64,000 bases of DNA from Nymphaea colorata (lineage: Eukaryota; Streptophyta; Magnoliopsida; Nymphaeales; Nymphaeaceae), in NCBI RefSeq assembly GCF_008831285.2, contig NC_045144.1, forward strand, positions 124,001 to 188,000, read 5' to 3'. Position 1 is the stretch's first letter. Each line of letters opens with the position of its first letter. Shown here piece by piece: positions 47,050-58,927 of this stretch. The translations under genes and the position numbers were made by a program. A model generated the notes under the pieces. It had not been told where the DNA came from. It did not search any database and saw only the letters and a list, made by a program, of their open reading frames with translations.

Positions 47050-47799
47050 TTACTCACTCACAACGGCAACCTCCTGCAACCTCACCGGTTCAGCCTCATG
47101 GGTCAACACGTTGACCAAGAATGCAACACTTCCTTTTTTTATCAAACGTTTAGCCTTCACTGCAGAGACTATTATCTTATCAGTTCGACTGGCCTTACAA
47201 GCATGGAACTCCACAGGTTGCATCTCGTTAGTCAACATCTGTATCTGCTTCTTCCTGCAATCTATATTGGCATAGTGCGCATATAACCAATCCATACCCA
47301 AAATCACAACAAACTCACTGAGACCTATGATCACCAACTGTGTAGGTAAGTGATGTTGATGGAACTCCACATTCACATCAGGTAGATACTCACGACACAA
47401 TTCTTGAGCATGCATAGGACTAACAACTTTTAAAACATATGGCATCTTTCTAGCCGACAGTTCTAGCGAAGTAGCAAATCGACTAGAAATAAACGAATGG
47501 GTCGCCCCTGCATCAAATAACACTCTAGCAATATGAGAACCAACAAGTAAAGTACCTTCGACGAGGTCGTGTGCCTGAATCTCCTCCACGGTAGTAGCAT
47601 AGACACGTCCAGTTGTCTGTCGCGTGCTAGAAGAACCGGCCTCAGGCTTCTTCAATTCTCTTTCTTTCTTCAACGGGCAATCCTTGATGAAATGTCTCAT
47701 TCCCCCACAGTGTAAACAAGCCCCGGTCACTCGATAACACGGCTTCCCAGGGTGTACACGAGAACAAGTGGGGCACTTTGGTGAGGTCGGAGAGGCCAC
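47050..47799 (-). pseudogene. gypsy zinc knuckle and aspartic protease
   Basis: 250-codon frame with CLHCGGMRHFIKDC (CX2CX4HX4C knuckle, residues about 28-41) and retropepsin motif VLFDAGATHSFIS (about 93-105), then ILGMDWL (the conserved hydrophobic-Gly flap partner). It is in another frame than gag. The two overlap by 73 bp and the switch lies in a run of six G (near 47803-47808 on the minus strand), which suggests a frameshift mutation rather than programmed shifting. Ends with TAA at 47050 before the RT region. Confidence 0.88.
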
Positions 47800-48791
47800 T
47801 GACCCCCCTGAGTGGTCTCACTACGGCTTGGCCTGTTTCGCCAGAATGTTCTGTCATCACGCCTATCATAAGGCCTTACCTTGCCTACGGCATGTTGGTG
47901 CTTGACTGGCATACGCCCACCTTGAGTGTGCTGAGTAGTTTTCTTCTGATGGTCCCTCTGAGTCCTAGCCCAATCTTCTTCTATGGATCTAGCCATGGTG
48001 ACCGCCTCGTCTAAGTCACGAGGTCTACTTGTCAAAACTTTGCTTCGCAGTCCATCCCGCAGCCCGCGCACGAACTTGCCTGCTCTGGCCTCATCTGTAG
48101 TGTAGAGGTGCGGGCAATACACCTCCAAGTGCCGATATCTCGCAATATATTCCTCCAAGTTCATTTGATTCTGCTGCAAATCAAGAAACTCTTGCATTTT
48201 CTTGTCCCTGGCATGCATTGGGAAGTAAGTGTTGAAGAAGGAATCTCTAAACTGCTTCCAAGAGATTGACAGTTGGCCCGCAAACTGGATCTCACTAGTC
48301 GATTGCCACCAATTCTTGGCATCACCCTTCAACAGATATGAGCCATAATTCACTTTATCTTCTTCTAGCACCTTTAGAAGCCCAAAAATGCGTTCCACTT
48401 CCTCAATCCATTCTTTTGCCTTGTCATGACTACCCCCTCCTGAAAAGATAGGCGGCTGCATCGCCATAAACTGTTGGTACGACACCGCCGTTGCCTTCTC
48501 CCGAAGTGGGGCACTGGTGTCTCCTGAAGGAGATGCATTACTCCTCTGATTACTGACCATCGACTGTACTAACGAGGTCAGCGTCTGCAACGTCGTCAGC
48601 AGTATAGCCTGCTGATCCATAGGTGGAGTCTGCCTCGGTGGGGTTTGGGCACCCACACTCGCCTGGGCATTCTGTTGCCCTGAAGTACTGTGATCATGTG
48701 GGGTACGCGCGTCAGAATGAGCCGGACTTGGCTCCCTTTGTGCTTCTGTAGACGGTTCAACACGCTTCTTACCCCTGCGTTGATATTCCAT
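47727..48791 (-). CDS. gypsy gag (capsid) frame
   Basis: 354 residues from MEYQRRGKKR, chosen because it follows closely on the primer site and starts a basic N-terminus typical of this group. An upstream in-frame ATG at 48848 is possible. The Pro/Gln-rich part (residues 20-95) is followed by the retrotransposon gag domain: MQPPIFSGGG, KEWIEEVERIF, AKNWWQ, WKQFRDSFFNTYFP, FLDLQQNQMNLEEY, KFVRGL. The knuckle that should end gag lies in the -1/+1 frame (47050-47799). Thus the last about 24 residues are spurious and the gag product is truncated. Confidence 0.88.
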   Translation of the reverse strand: MEYQRRGKKRVEPSTEAQREPSPAHSDARTPHDHSTSGQQNAQASVGAQTPPRQTPPMDQQAILLTTLQTLTSLVQSMVSNQRSNASPSGDTSAPLREKATAVSYQQFMAMQPPIFSGGGSHDKAKEWIEEVERIFGLLKVLEEDKVNYGSYLLKGDAKNWWQSTSEIQFAGQLSISWKQFRDSFFNTYFPMHARDKKMQEFLDLQQNQMNLEEYIARYRHLEVYCPHLYTTDEARAGKFVRGLRDGLRSKVLTSRPRDLDEAVTMARSIEEDWARTQRDHQKKTTQHTQGGRMPVKHQHAVGKVRPYDRRDDRTFWRNRPSRSETTQGGQWPLRPHQSAPLVLVYTLGSRVIE

Positions 48792-49000
48792 CTGTACAAA
48801 CAAGAACCTTATTTTCAAATCACGTTTAAGACCAAACTCACAAATCAATTCACAACGTGCCTTAGCACAAAGTTCAAAACATCGACTACATTAGGTACTC
48901 ATACTTGAAAAATCAAAACTACAATAACAAACAATGCATACTTGGGCAACATGGCTTCACAGATAGGCTTTAACTCAGATCCCTATTGGGGTTTGCCATG
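48792..49000 (-). other. gypsy 5' untranslated leader
   Basis: Short stretch between primer site and gag. Nothing else to see. Confidence 0.7.
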
Positions 49001-49012
49001 GCTCTCATACCA
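49001..49012 (-). other. gypsy primer-binding site
   Basis: Minus strand TGGTATGAGAGC, 4 bp from the LTR end. One mismatch to the tRNA-Met site TGGTATCAGAGC. Confidence 0.75.
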
Positions 49013-49016
49013 AAAC

Positions 49017-51948
49017 TGTCACACCCCGACCTTTGGACACTCAAACATTTTTTTTTTCTAAACATAAAGCATCGAGGTGCGACTACTCTACAATTCAAAT
49101 GTGAAGGAGCCATGCCATTCAAAACAATGGGACAAACTTTTATTTATATAATCATTTCAATTCATACAAAATCACATCGATGTATAACAAAAATTCCCCA
49201 AACTATATAATTGATGCCTAACAAAAACAAGGCGTCAATAAAACCAAAATAAGACGCACCAGCACTACAAAAGACACATCCCAAAACTTTCCCAGTAGGA
49301 CGTGAGTGAAGCCATCTGCTCAACCTGCTGCCCCGGATCTGCCAAAACCTGAAAAAGAAACAACTGAAGGCTTAGCCTTCGCAGTATGGCAACAAGCCAG
49401 GAAAATACCAAACCCTCTCTGTTAGGGCTCAAATCAGAAAACAATTCTCAAAATCATTCATCATCATGTTGTGTCAGAGCACGACACGTACAAGCCACTC
49501 AATGGCCACAATACACAATTCAATCACATGCTTTCATATCCATCACATGCACAACAGTCACATATACAATCATCTACATTACATTTTCATTAACTTTAGT
49601 GAATTAACAGTTTTTGTGGGTGCAACACATGCACGTGCACACCATGGGCGGCCTATAGCCGAGAGACAACCCCCGTGGTGGCCCATAATAGTATGGATCC
49701 ATTTCATTCGCTGCAGCGGTAGAGCGCTCATCCATGGATGTGTGAAGTCCAAGGAGAGATGCTCAGCCTTCCCTAGGACACCCAGGTTGGGAAGGCGGGA
49801 GCCCACGCTCCAAGCACAACACACAACTGTACCCTGGGGCCTTGCACCGCCTGCGCTCCGAACAGGCGAGACCAGTGGTAAACAAAAGGGACGTCTCCCA
49901 CACACATAGCCACATCCCACTGGCCTCTTATCTCTTAGTTATTCATTCTTATCATTATTGTTACACATTCACAAGACGACTGGCAAGCACATGAGATTAG
50001 TACACTTCACGAGTGCACCCACACCTCCGATTACCTCCACTTGAGGTCTATACATACAGTAACAGTCATTGCTAGCCGTCATACCATATGGGTACAACTA
50101 CCCTCCAAATCATCAATTTGCATCATTGCCCATGGCAATGGATATGCAACAACATACACATTCATAACAATCATCTCATCAATCACATCTTTTGAAAAAC
50201 TTAGCCAAACCACAGAGAGTAGTCTCGATCTGCGGTTGGCTCGTAGCTGTCCTATGCAGTTATCATTCTATGATGCTTTCTAATGCACAATTGGGGTCGA
50301 TGAGACACTCGACTCGATACCCCACCTCATCTGTCTTAAACAGTTATCAATTCTAGCATGCACATGCAATTACGTAACCTTTTCAAAACAAGCGACTAAT
50401 AATCTTTCTAACCCATTCATATCATATAAGCAACATACGTATACTCATTCACAAGGAAATCAATCAATTAACATCACAATCCTAGGATCCCCTGATCCTA
50501 GGAACAGACAATCACACATTTGCCCAGGCATGGATTTGCCTGGAATGTCGCCATACCTGTGGCGCGCTCACCAAATTCTTCAAAACTCCTCGAGCTTCGA
50601 ACTCAAGGTCGACGGCACGTGCCTGGAGCACCTACAGACATAAACAAAAGGTAAGACTCCTACTAGATACCTAAACAATTCAAACAAATATCAAACAAAA
50701 TCCTTGAGGCACGTGTCATCGCCTCAAGAGGGTGTCGACGAGTAATGTCGACCTACACGCCCTCTAATAGGCCACTACGTAACTTCTTGCCGTTTCCACC
50801 CAACGTCAAAACCCCAATGCTTCGATCAAACCATCCTTAACGCATTTCTCATAAACTTTCCGTTAGATGAGGTGTCTTCCCAACATGCGCACCCTCTTCC
50901 TACTACACATACCACCCACGACATCAAGGGTGTTCCAACCATTCCCCAAAGGCGGTCCTACGCTTCTCCATAACGTCTCTAACTCTACCATGCTTCCCTA
51001 TAGCATCGAAAACAACCTATTATGCATAAAAGATCATAACAAACATGAATCACCTCTTTTCTCCCATCATCCTACACTTTTCCCAAAAAGCAAGGTCGCT
51101 TGCATGCGTCCCTAACTATCCATTCTACCTTCTAGCATGCTCAAACAGTAATTATACATGCTCTAATCGATAATATTCAATAATTTGGGCTTGATTAGAT
51201 CTTGCTCACCCCAAAACAAGAGTCCGAACTGTTGTAACGTCTCCGACAGCCACCCCAAGCACTCAATCGATCCCCAAATGGCAAAAATCGTGCCAAGACT
51301 CCACCACCTAGTCGCTGTTATGAGGGAAAGAATATGTTCCCCTAGCTGCAAATCGACCAAACCCACAATATAATCAAAATCAGCGAGAAGGGGCCTCAAG
51401 GGAGGGGTCTGCCATAAAAAAAAACCTACGGTAGATGTTAGGTAGGCTGAAAACGAGAGGGAGAAAGGGTTCGGTCAAAAGGGGAAAAGAAGGCAGTGAG
51501 GTGAGAGCACGTGAGAGAAGGGAGAGATGGTGCTGACAAAGAAAAAAACGGGCAGATGGAGTAAGAGAGACCGTAGAGGGAGGTGCAAGCGAGGAGCACG
51601 AGGGAAAAGAGGGAGACGGTCAGAGAGGCCGTGTGGTTGAGAGGGGAGACGGCAGAGACAGTGAGAGAGGGAGGAGGAGAAGAAGGAAGAAGGAAGAGTT
51701 AGGGAGAGGTTGAGGGCTTACCCAAACGCCGACGCCACCGCCGCCGTTCCTTCCTCCGCCGGCCCAAGCGTCGCCTACTCCCTCGTCCTCCTCCTGGTCT
51801 CACACGGGCGAAACAGAAGAAAGTAGGCAACGAGGAAGAAGAGGGAGACGCGAGGGAGAAGGGCCCTCACGTCGGGCTCCTCACGCGCTTGGGTTCGGGT
51901 CCGGATCTGGACCCGACCCGTTTCGCCTGCAAGACATCGAGCGTTACA
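49017..51948 (-). repeat. 5' LTR of the gypsy element
   Basis: 2932 bp. Same hairpins as the partner at 50481-50502 and 50524-50543. The stretch from about 51400 to 51700 is almost unchanged from the partner, while 50860-51400 shows 12 differences. Confidence 0.93.
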
Positions 51949-52680
51949 AAGATGTCGAGGATGATTCCTTTATGTTCACGTTTTGGAAATTGAAAGATAT
52001 CCCTTCTAGAGGTTCGATGACATTGATGCAAAATGAATCCTAATCCTTGTATGGTACTATGGATAAGTGAATGACATATTACTTGCACAGCACGAGCACT
52101 CAAGCTTATGAGTTAAAGTGATAATTTTGAACTATTTCAAAGTAAAAACTTGACACCTTTCGTTATATTTCGAGGTTTTCTTGGCATAGGAGGAAATAAC
52201 CAATCCCGTTTGGTCTTGAAAGGTGTTTGCCATTTCATTAACAAACTACTAGTCCATTCATGGAATAGATGGAACTCTTCAAATCTAGTCCACTTATGCT
52301 CAATGTGACAATTTGTCCATCTTTTCCTTTGTCTTAGGAGAGGCACATTATTTGGGAACCTGACCCATAAGTCCATCTTAACCGAGTGTCTTCAACCCGT
52401 TGAAATGTCTTCAACCTGTTTTTCAATGACATAACCCAGACTTAGGGTTGAGGTTATCATGGAAGATCTCTTATCTGTTTTCAAAAAACTGGACATTTTT
52501 GAAAAGTTATATCTTTTGAAGTTTGAAGTTGCATGAGTGTTGTTCCTGGCTTCATCTAATGTTTGTCTTGGCTTGCAATACATGGTTTTGCAAAATGGGG
52601 TGGAGTTATTCTTCATCGTCACCAACTACCCTCTCAAGCCTTTGCTTCGACAGCTGGGTCCTTCATAGTTTTGGACCAGG
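51949..52680. repeat. repeat X copy 4, right part, and following DNA
   Basis: Begins with the second AAGAT and goes on collinear with 10433-11080 and 35442-36180, including the donor-like GACCAGGTTAGTATT at its end. No independent gene. Confidence 0.85.
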
Positions 52681-52949
52681 TTAGTATTTCAGTTTCTTCT
52701 TGTGTCATGTTAGTTGATTGTTAAGGATATTTTGACTAGTATGTGTTTGTTTATCCATAAATTAGGACTGTATCCTGCATTGGGGAAAAATTATGATATT
52801 ATTGAATCTTTTCTCATTGATGCTATTTATGTTGTCACTCATTTAAGGCTGGTCATTTGACCTACTCACTCATTTAAGGCTGGCTATTTGACCTACTCCC
52901 CGTCAATTGCTTTTAATCCGGTTTTTCCCCTTCCCATAATCGAGATGTT
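52681..52949. other. junction zone B2/C
   Basis: Loses homology to segment B after about 52780. Contains two 31-bp tandem copies (52836-52897, CACTCATTTAAGGCTGG...). Ends where the inverted duplicate C begins. No coding sequence. Confidence 0.6.
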
Positions 52950-53071
52950 TTTCCTACATCGGAGGAGAAGGTGAGCTGAGATTGGTCCTAAATTATGTCA
53001 GAATGTAAGTTTTTTAGGCGTGAAATTAACAACTAAAGTTTATTTTAGAATGTCGTGGAAAGCTTGTTTTC

Positions 53072-53908
53072 TGATGCGAGCCTAAATCTGTCTCGACCGA
53101 CGATGGCTGAGGGATTGGCCGAGGCCAGGCCAAAGGCTCGCAACCAAGTTGTAAGCCTAGGCAAGGCCGGCCGAAAGTTGGCTGCCGAACAAGAGATGTC
53201 AAGGCCGAAGGAAGACGCGGCCCATCGTGCGGCCGTGGAAGGGCGCCAGCCAAAGAAAAGAAGCGTCGATGTGGCCTACAAGGCCAAAGCATACTCGGGT
53301 AAGAAGGGTCGAGCATGTAGAGCTCACGTCAAAATGATGATGTTGGGCGTGAGCAGCCTCCCAAGGCTCGAAGAGACAGGACACAACGATAGAAGAATTC
53401 AGGCTTAAGGAGGTTAACGTGGTACTTGGAGGTGCTACAGTGGGCACCAAGTACGGGCAGAGCAGAGACAAACTTGAAGATGGGCATGGCGTAGAGAAAG
53501 GGACCTAGATCTGGTAGAGGTAAAGTCAAACCTAGTGTCAAGTCCTAACCCAAGTCAAACGGGGAAGTCTAGGCCCGAACCTAGACAAGTTACCTCTCGG
53601 GCTCACAAGGCCCGAGTCAAACTCGAACTCTGAGATGTCTCGTCTCATTTGCTTTAGTTTATTTGCTTTTGTTGAGTCGTTTTGTTTTAAGTATAAGTGT
53701 CTCGGTTCATTCCTAGAACCGGTTCTTTGTGAGCTATATAAGCTCGTTTGTAAGTTGTTTTTATTAGGGAATGGAATATTGAATAGAAATAAGAAAGTTT
53801 GGTTCGTTGTCTCTTTTCCCCGTGTGGGAGTTTCTCTCTTCCCCTCATCGGCCTTGCCGGCGGTGATCGGAATCTCAAAGTCTACAACCCGTGGCTCTGG
53901 CTGAAGCA
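53072..53908 (+). mobile_element. partial solo LTR of the pol-less element (segment C)
   Basis: Reverse complement of 28244-29067, so its sense strand is plus. The outer end TGATGCGAGCC follows the flank TTTTC, the same insertion site as the full element. The inner end stops at AAGCA (53904-53908) and continues as the DNA left of the full element (17692). It is therefore not a product of LTR-LTR recombination but of a deletion with 5-bp microhomology. The TATA-like box near 53732 is intact. Confidence 0.9.
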
Positions 53909-55000
53909 TATGGAAGATATGACTCAGGGTCTTTGTCATGAACATGTGTGTGTGTGTGTCTCTCTCATACCCAAGTAGAAAGACACGTTCACGTGCACCC
54001 AAGTACCGAAAAACATGTATTTGTTGATGTGGAGCTTGTGCTTGAATAATATCACAATGCAGGTGGAATATGGCTGATTGGTGTATTAGTGCAGCCTAGC
54101 AGGCTAAAACTGTGGCTTATGGGACCACTGTTCAAAAGTGCATATGTAGTGTTTTTATTTTCAGAGCTAACATGTCAATTCATACAGTTAAAAGCATGCT
54201 TTCTTTTTTGTGCTCGTAGCTAAATCTTAGTTATGAAATCTAATTGCAGGACTTGCCTTTGGTTGCTCAATTTTATTGCAGGTGGGACATTTGCATTGTA
54301 CTCACCGATATGCAAGCATGTAAAGCTCTGTCTTCTTCCAAACCAATTGTCATATGATGCTTGTATCAAGTTCAACTGAAGGTGGCACCTCCACAGCTTG
54401 GGTTGTCAATAACGATTAAAGAAAGGAAGTATGTAAGCATCCTTGTCACTGAAAAAGGATGTTCTCGTGTTTCTTCTTGTTGGTACCATTAGTGTCCACT
54501 GTATTTTGATGTCATTCATTGTTGAATTTCTCCCAACTAGTTTTCATATAGGTTTTTAATGTCATTATGTTACTATGTTTTAATTTCACTTTGTTTTTGA
54601 CTTTTTTTTTATGGAACAGGCGATTGCTTTAGAGATTACCACAATTATGATGTGCCCATAAATTATTTTTTCCTCCAAAATATTTCACACATTTGATGTA
54701 GAAGGTTTGCAGTCATATGGGTTCAAGCTGGACTTTAGGCAAGTTCTTGTATGAAAACCTGTATTATAACATTCTTTTTTTCCTTGTACACGTGAAAATC
54801 TAATTATGAAGGAAAAGGAAGAAATTGAAGAAACATGACAAAGTGACTTAAAGTAGAAGAGACCATATGGAATGCACTAATGATATGTGCCTCATAGAGG
54901 GAGTTACTTATGCAAGTTTTTTGTCCATGCAGTTGATTGCCATTTCTCTTTTCTTAGCTGCAAAGTCTTTGCAGAAGGGACTCTTCTCCTTGTGCAGTTA
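53909..55000. repeat. segment C: KUP-exon DNA, direct orientation
   Basis: Reverse complement of about 16620-17691, and collinear with 36300-37200 of B. Homology fades after about 55000. A (GT)n tract lies at 53944-53958. Confidence 0.85.
54282..54428 (+). pseudogene. KUP/HAK potassium transporter exon, segment C
   Basis: 147-nt exon with acceptor TTGCAG and donor GTATGTAAG: GGTFALYSPICKHVKLCLLP, NQLSYDACIKFN, stop; shifted frame LKVAPPQLG and ITIKER. Leu to Pro and Ser to Tyr changes are private to this copy or shared only with the inverted copy from which it derives. Confidence 0.8.
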
Positions 55001-56721
55001 TTGCATCCGGAAACACCATGGAGGACGCTCTGCAATCCACCTTTGGCACTAATGCTTTTCAAAATTGCGATTGAAATGCAAATTGCAATATGGCTTTGCA
55101 CAAAGTATTCCCAAAGTGGGCTTTTCTTGTCCTGAATTCTGGTAGCATTTGCATGAGCTTCTTGGCTGTGCTTGGCTGTGACGCGCAGTTACTGTGAGAG
55201 TCTCCCAGTCCCTCCTTTGTGCTTCCATGTTATGGTGAGAATGGACCTGAGCTATTTTGGTATATGGGCGAAGATCTCATCATTTCACATTTGACCAAGT
55301 TTTTTTAACCTGCAGTTTTTCATTTCATATCTGTTTTTCTTGTAATTCTTTAGGCACACGTGAATTTTTTTTCTTCATATACGTAGGACAGCATGGTTAT
55401 GGAGAACATTCACATAACATATGTTTGTATGCCGCTGATTGATTTATCCCTTTTTACAGGCTGTCCTGAGGGATATACTTGAAAACTTTTTACGAGATGA
55501 TGTTCATAAGAAATCAAATGGTAGGATAAGTTGTAACCATCATTCACCTATTTTTGTGTCAGAACAACTTGATCCATCTTTTTTCATGGTATGTGCAGTT
55601 GTTTTGCTTCAGCATGAGTACTCTTGTTTTCATCCCCAAGGAGAATATAGATGAATGGGACCTGTTAAGTTTAGTACCTATGGGACTTATAGGCCATATG
55701 TAAAGGAATTGGCCCTCATATTGCAGATAGGCAGTCAGAGCTGCTTCAGAATTGTGACCTTCCGACTCCATATCAGAGGAGAAGTCTGAAGAATTCCATG
55801 GGGTGCGAGAGGAACAAGCCTGCTGAACCAACAAAATCTTTTTAGTCAGATAATGATTGTTTTCTGTTACGGAGGTCAGTTATGTTTCCATTCCCCTCTG
55901 TTTTTGCTTATTTATTTTCATTCAAATTATAGGGTCTATCATTTGTCTTCACAAGAGAGTTGTGGAGTTATAGTGTTTCTTGTTTATTTTACTTTGCTGA
56001 GAGTACTTTGTGTTTAGAATGATTTTGTGTTGTTTTTTCACACTTTTATCTCTCTTTCGGTTTTATTCAAAATTCTTCTGCTCCTGGAGGAACCTAGGCT
56101 TCTTGTTAACAATAAGTTACCTGATGAAGTATTGTAAATAAATTATGATTTGCATTTGCTGTCTGTGCCAGTGAAATTTGGCACATTAAAATAAAAGCTA
56201 ATATGAGTTTCTGGGTTTACATGTTTGTGGGAGAATCGAAATGAATCGGTATTCAGTTTGCACAATTTGACACATTTGGCCATTTGCCAAGATCAGACAA
56301 AAATGAGTGCACAATCCAATAGCACAGCACACACTAGTCATCTCAAGGATATAGCAAAGGCAAGGGCTGAAGGTTGGTAGTAGTGATTGGACCACATTAA
56401 CTCTTACATAAGTAAACATTTGAAATTAGTGTCACACTTGAATTGGTTGCAAGGGCGGGTTTCATCTTGTTTTACATGTTATTTCTCATCCCATGCCATT
56501 TGAATGGAATGCTGAAGAATATAAAGAACCTGTTAACTTTTGGTGCCTTGCAGAGGATTTTGCTTTTTTACTTTTAGCATTGGAGAAATAAACACATTGG
56601 TGTTCCCATTTGAATTTGAAGTGACTTTTATCTTGAAAATCATTGGTTTTTAGGGCATTTATTTTCTGTTTTCATGTTTAGCTTTCATTCCCAATGTTTT
56701 TAATTGAATGGTTAATTGCAG
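55001..56721. other. low-copy DNA before the RPS7 remnant
   Basis: No copy elsewhere in the window. A CAG-preceded stretch at 55460-55530 reads AVLRDILENFLRDDVHKKSN and could be an exon of an unidentified gene; it continues open to 55654. A further frame near 55720-55820 (SISEEKSEEFHGVREE) is Glu/Ser-rich. Neither has a convincing family. The region just before 56722 ends in a good intron acceptor (TTAATTGCAG), as in the 5' leader intron of RPS7 genes. Confidence 0.45.
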
Positions 56722-56726
56722 TCATA

Positions 56727-57174
56727 ATGTATACAACAAGGAGAAAAATTCAGGAAGACAAGGGCGCTGATCCTTCTATGTTTGAGGAGATAGTTGCACG
56801 GGTTAAGAATTTGAGCTGTGTAGCTACTTTGAAGCATAAGTTGAAGTATTCTATTTACCAACAATAAACATTTCTCACCTTGCTGGCTTTTTCTGACCTT
56901 GAGAACACCAACCAGGAACTGAAAAGTGATATGAAGGATCTGTTCATCAACTCAGTTGTGTAAGGACTTCATGTTTGTTTTATATGCTTGATGAAAGTCT
57001 TTTTACAAAAGGGATTTAATGTCACTTTAGTGTCTATGTTCTCGGTAGCACTCTTACGCTAATTGATGCTTTTTTTTTTCTCATTTTGGGCATTAAAGCC
57101 AAATTGACATCTATGGGAACCCGAAGGCAGTGGTGATCCATGTTCCTTACAAATTGCGGAAGGCTTTTCTGTAA
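56727..57174 (+). pseudogene. cytosolic ribosomal protein uS7-family eS7 (RPS7) remnant
   Basis: Encodes the N-terminal part of the 40S protein known in plants as RPS7 (eS7). The start MYTTRRKIQEDKGADPSMFE (ATG 56727) is interrupted at 56802-56885 by an 84-bp in-frame insertion containing TAA. It resumes with DLENTNQELKSDMKDLFINS. An intron with GT donor at 56960 and AG acceptor at 57098 restores phase to read VQIDIYGNPKAVVIHVPYKL, then RKAF and a stop at 57172-57174. Retained introns show a genomic, not processed, copy. The rest of the protein (about 110 residues) is missing downstream. The 84-bp insert is the clear disabling lesion. Family assignment rests on two long conserved motifs. Confidence 0.85.
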
Positions 57175-58125
57175 CATGGATTACACAAGAGGAATCAAAT
57201 GTACAAGTATTATGGACTATATGATGCTTCAAATGGTTCTATATGATGTCAATGACATGATTTTTTTTTTTTGTTTAGGTCCTAGAACTGTTTTTTCAAA
57301 CGCTTTCTTTTATTATCCAACATCAAAGGGGGTGGAACACCCCGTATCTCTAGCCTTAGCAGTAACCAATCTCCACTGTGGATCAATCTTCTTCTTGTCT
57401 ACCCTCCACTGCATTCTCATTCTCCTTTTTAACTTTTCTCATTCACCCTCCTCCCCCTTGGCTAGTTTGTGCTTATCTTAATAGCAAAAATGAGCGTTCA
57501 AGGGTGGAGGTCCTTCATGATTTTTGACCAAGTTAGTATTCAATTTCTTCTTGTGTCTTGTTAGTTGAATGGATGTCTGAGGTATTGTAAATATCCAACA
57601 TAGGTTAAAGTCATTGGTTTGATTAGTTTTCAGTAGGAGCATATTCAGTTAGATTTATTTTAATTTTGTTGAGTTGGGCAAATGTTGGTCTGATTTTATA
57701 GTAGTTCAATCTTCTCTGTTATATTCTGCTTTAGTGGTTTTCCAGCATAACGCTCGTTGTGTTTAGTTCTCACTTTCATTGTGTCATGGGTTGTTTAGGA
57801 GCTTTGTTGATTTAGTTGTTGGGTTTTCATTTTTCAATGACTTTGCCGGATTCTTTGATAAATGAAATCTTATCAAGTTTAGTCATGAATATGTGTGTAC
57901 GTGTGCTATTTCAATGTCTTTCTAGCTGCAGTTAATTTTTTTTTTATGTATTAGAGTTCTTATTTCAGCCAAGGCCCCCCTTGGATTCTTAAAAGTTTCA
58001 ATACTTGTGTAACAATGGTTTATGCCCCCTCCATCCTTCCTCACCTCAAAAATAATTTATGGCTCCTCCCATGTGCCTATTCATGCATTCAAGTTGATGT
58101 TGGGGCTGATAGTTCAAATCCAATA
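57175..58125. other. non-coding DNA after the RPS7 remnant
   Basis: At 57495-57560 it resembles the end of repeat X (GGTCCTTCATGATTTTTGACCAAGTTAGTATT against 36150-36200 and 52650-52700), so another diverged array piece lies here. No coding sequence is supported; the 113-codon ORF at 57140 is a shadow that starts inside RPS7. Confidence 0.5.
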
Positions 58126-58628
58126 GTGAAATTCTAAAACATATGTAACGTATATACATATATAATATGTTGTACTATATATTATTGTGTATATGTTATG
58201 TACTGTAATATGTAATGCGTATGTATACTCATAATATTAACATATGTATATTAATATTATATTAATTTGTTAACATATATAATATTATATTAAAATATGT
58301 ATCCATATACACATTATATATCTATACAATATACATGCACATATAATATGTATAACATATACGTATACATATAACGTTATATGTATATATCTTATGTCTA
58401 CATAGTATAACATATACATATATATGGTAGAAATTCTGGAAAATATGTAACTTATATACATATATAATATGTTGTACTATATATTATTGTGTATATGTTA
58501 TGTACTGTAATATGTAATGCATATGTATACTCATAATATTAACATATGTATATTAATATTTTATTAATTTGTTAACATATATAATACTATATTAAAATGT
58601 ATATCCTTATACACATTATATATCTATA
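58126..58628. repeat. AT-rich block, tandemly duplicated, head of next segment
   Basis: Same family as 2144-2830 and 29190-30003. Here about 302 bp are duplicated in tandem (ATATGTAAC at 58141 and 58443). The second unit is interrupted after CTATA (58624-58628) by copia C1 and continues at 63673. Confidence 0.85.
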
Positions 58629-58914
58629 TGTTAGAATACAATGTATAGGGAACCGGGTCTGGATATGGACCCGGTACCCATGGGCATGGGAACCGAGGAC
58701 GGGCTTGATTCCCTAGGCGGGTCTCTCTTCCTCCCTCTTTTTATTCTATCACTTATTGTAATTGTTGATTAAGTGAATAGAGTTTTCTCTCTCCTAGGGT
58801 TGCGGTTTTGCCCCTAGGTTAGAGCTTCCCCGTGGTTTTTCACCTCGTTCCGAGGTTTTCTACGTATATCCTGTGTTGGCTTTTCTTCTCCCCTTTCTAC
58901 TACGTGTTTCTACA
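58629..58914 (+). repeat. 5' LTR of copia C1, right copy
   Basis: TGTTAGAATACA...TGTTTCTACA, 286 bp. Contains no coding sequence. Confidence 0.95.
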
Positions 58915-58927
58915 TGGTATCAGAGCC
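58915..58927 (+). other. copia primer-binding site
   Basis: TGGTATCAGAGCC directly after the LTR, exact tRNA-Met type. Confidence 0.93.

Larger units (their letters stand above)
41189..51948 (-). mobile_element. Ty3/gypsy chromovirus-type retrotransposon, complete but decayed
   Basis: 10,760 bp with 2.94-kb LTRs (41189-44130, 49017-51948), reading right to left: LTR, primer site, gag, protease, RT, RNase H, integrase with C-terminal chromodomain-like region, polypurine tract, LTR. Target duplication AAGAT at 41184-41188 and 51949-51953. The uninterrupted site is visible in X2 and X3 (TAAGATGTCGAGG). Long LTRs and a chromodomain suggest the Tekay/Del group of chromoviruses (inference). LTRs differ by about 2% in a 600-bp stretch I compared, so the insertion is fairly recent, yet pol has at least six stops. 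Confidence 0.95.

Noticed and set aside
41189-51948. Gypsy gag/protease overlap as programmed frameshifting
   Set aside because: The shift lies in a G run in an element with many other lesions, and chromoviruses of this group normally use a single frame.
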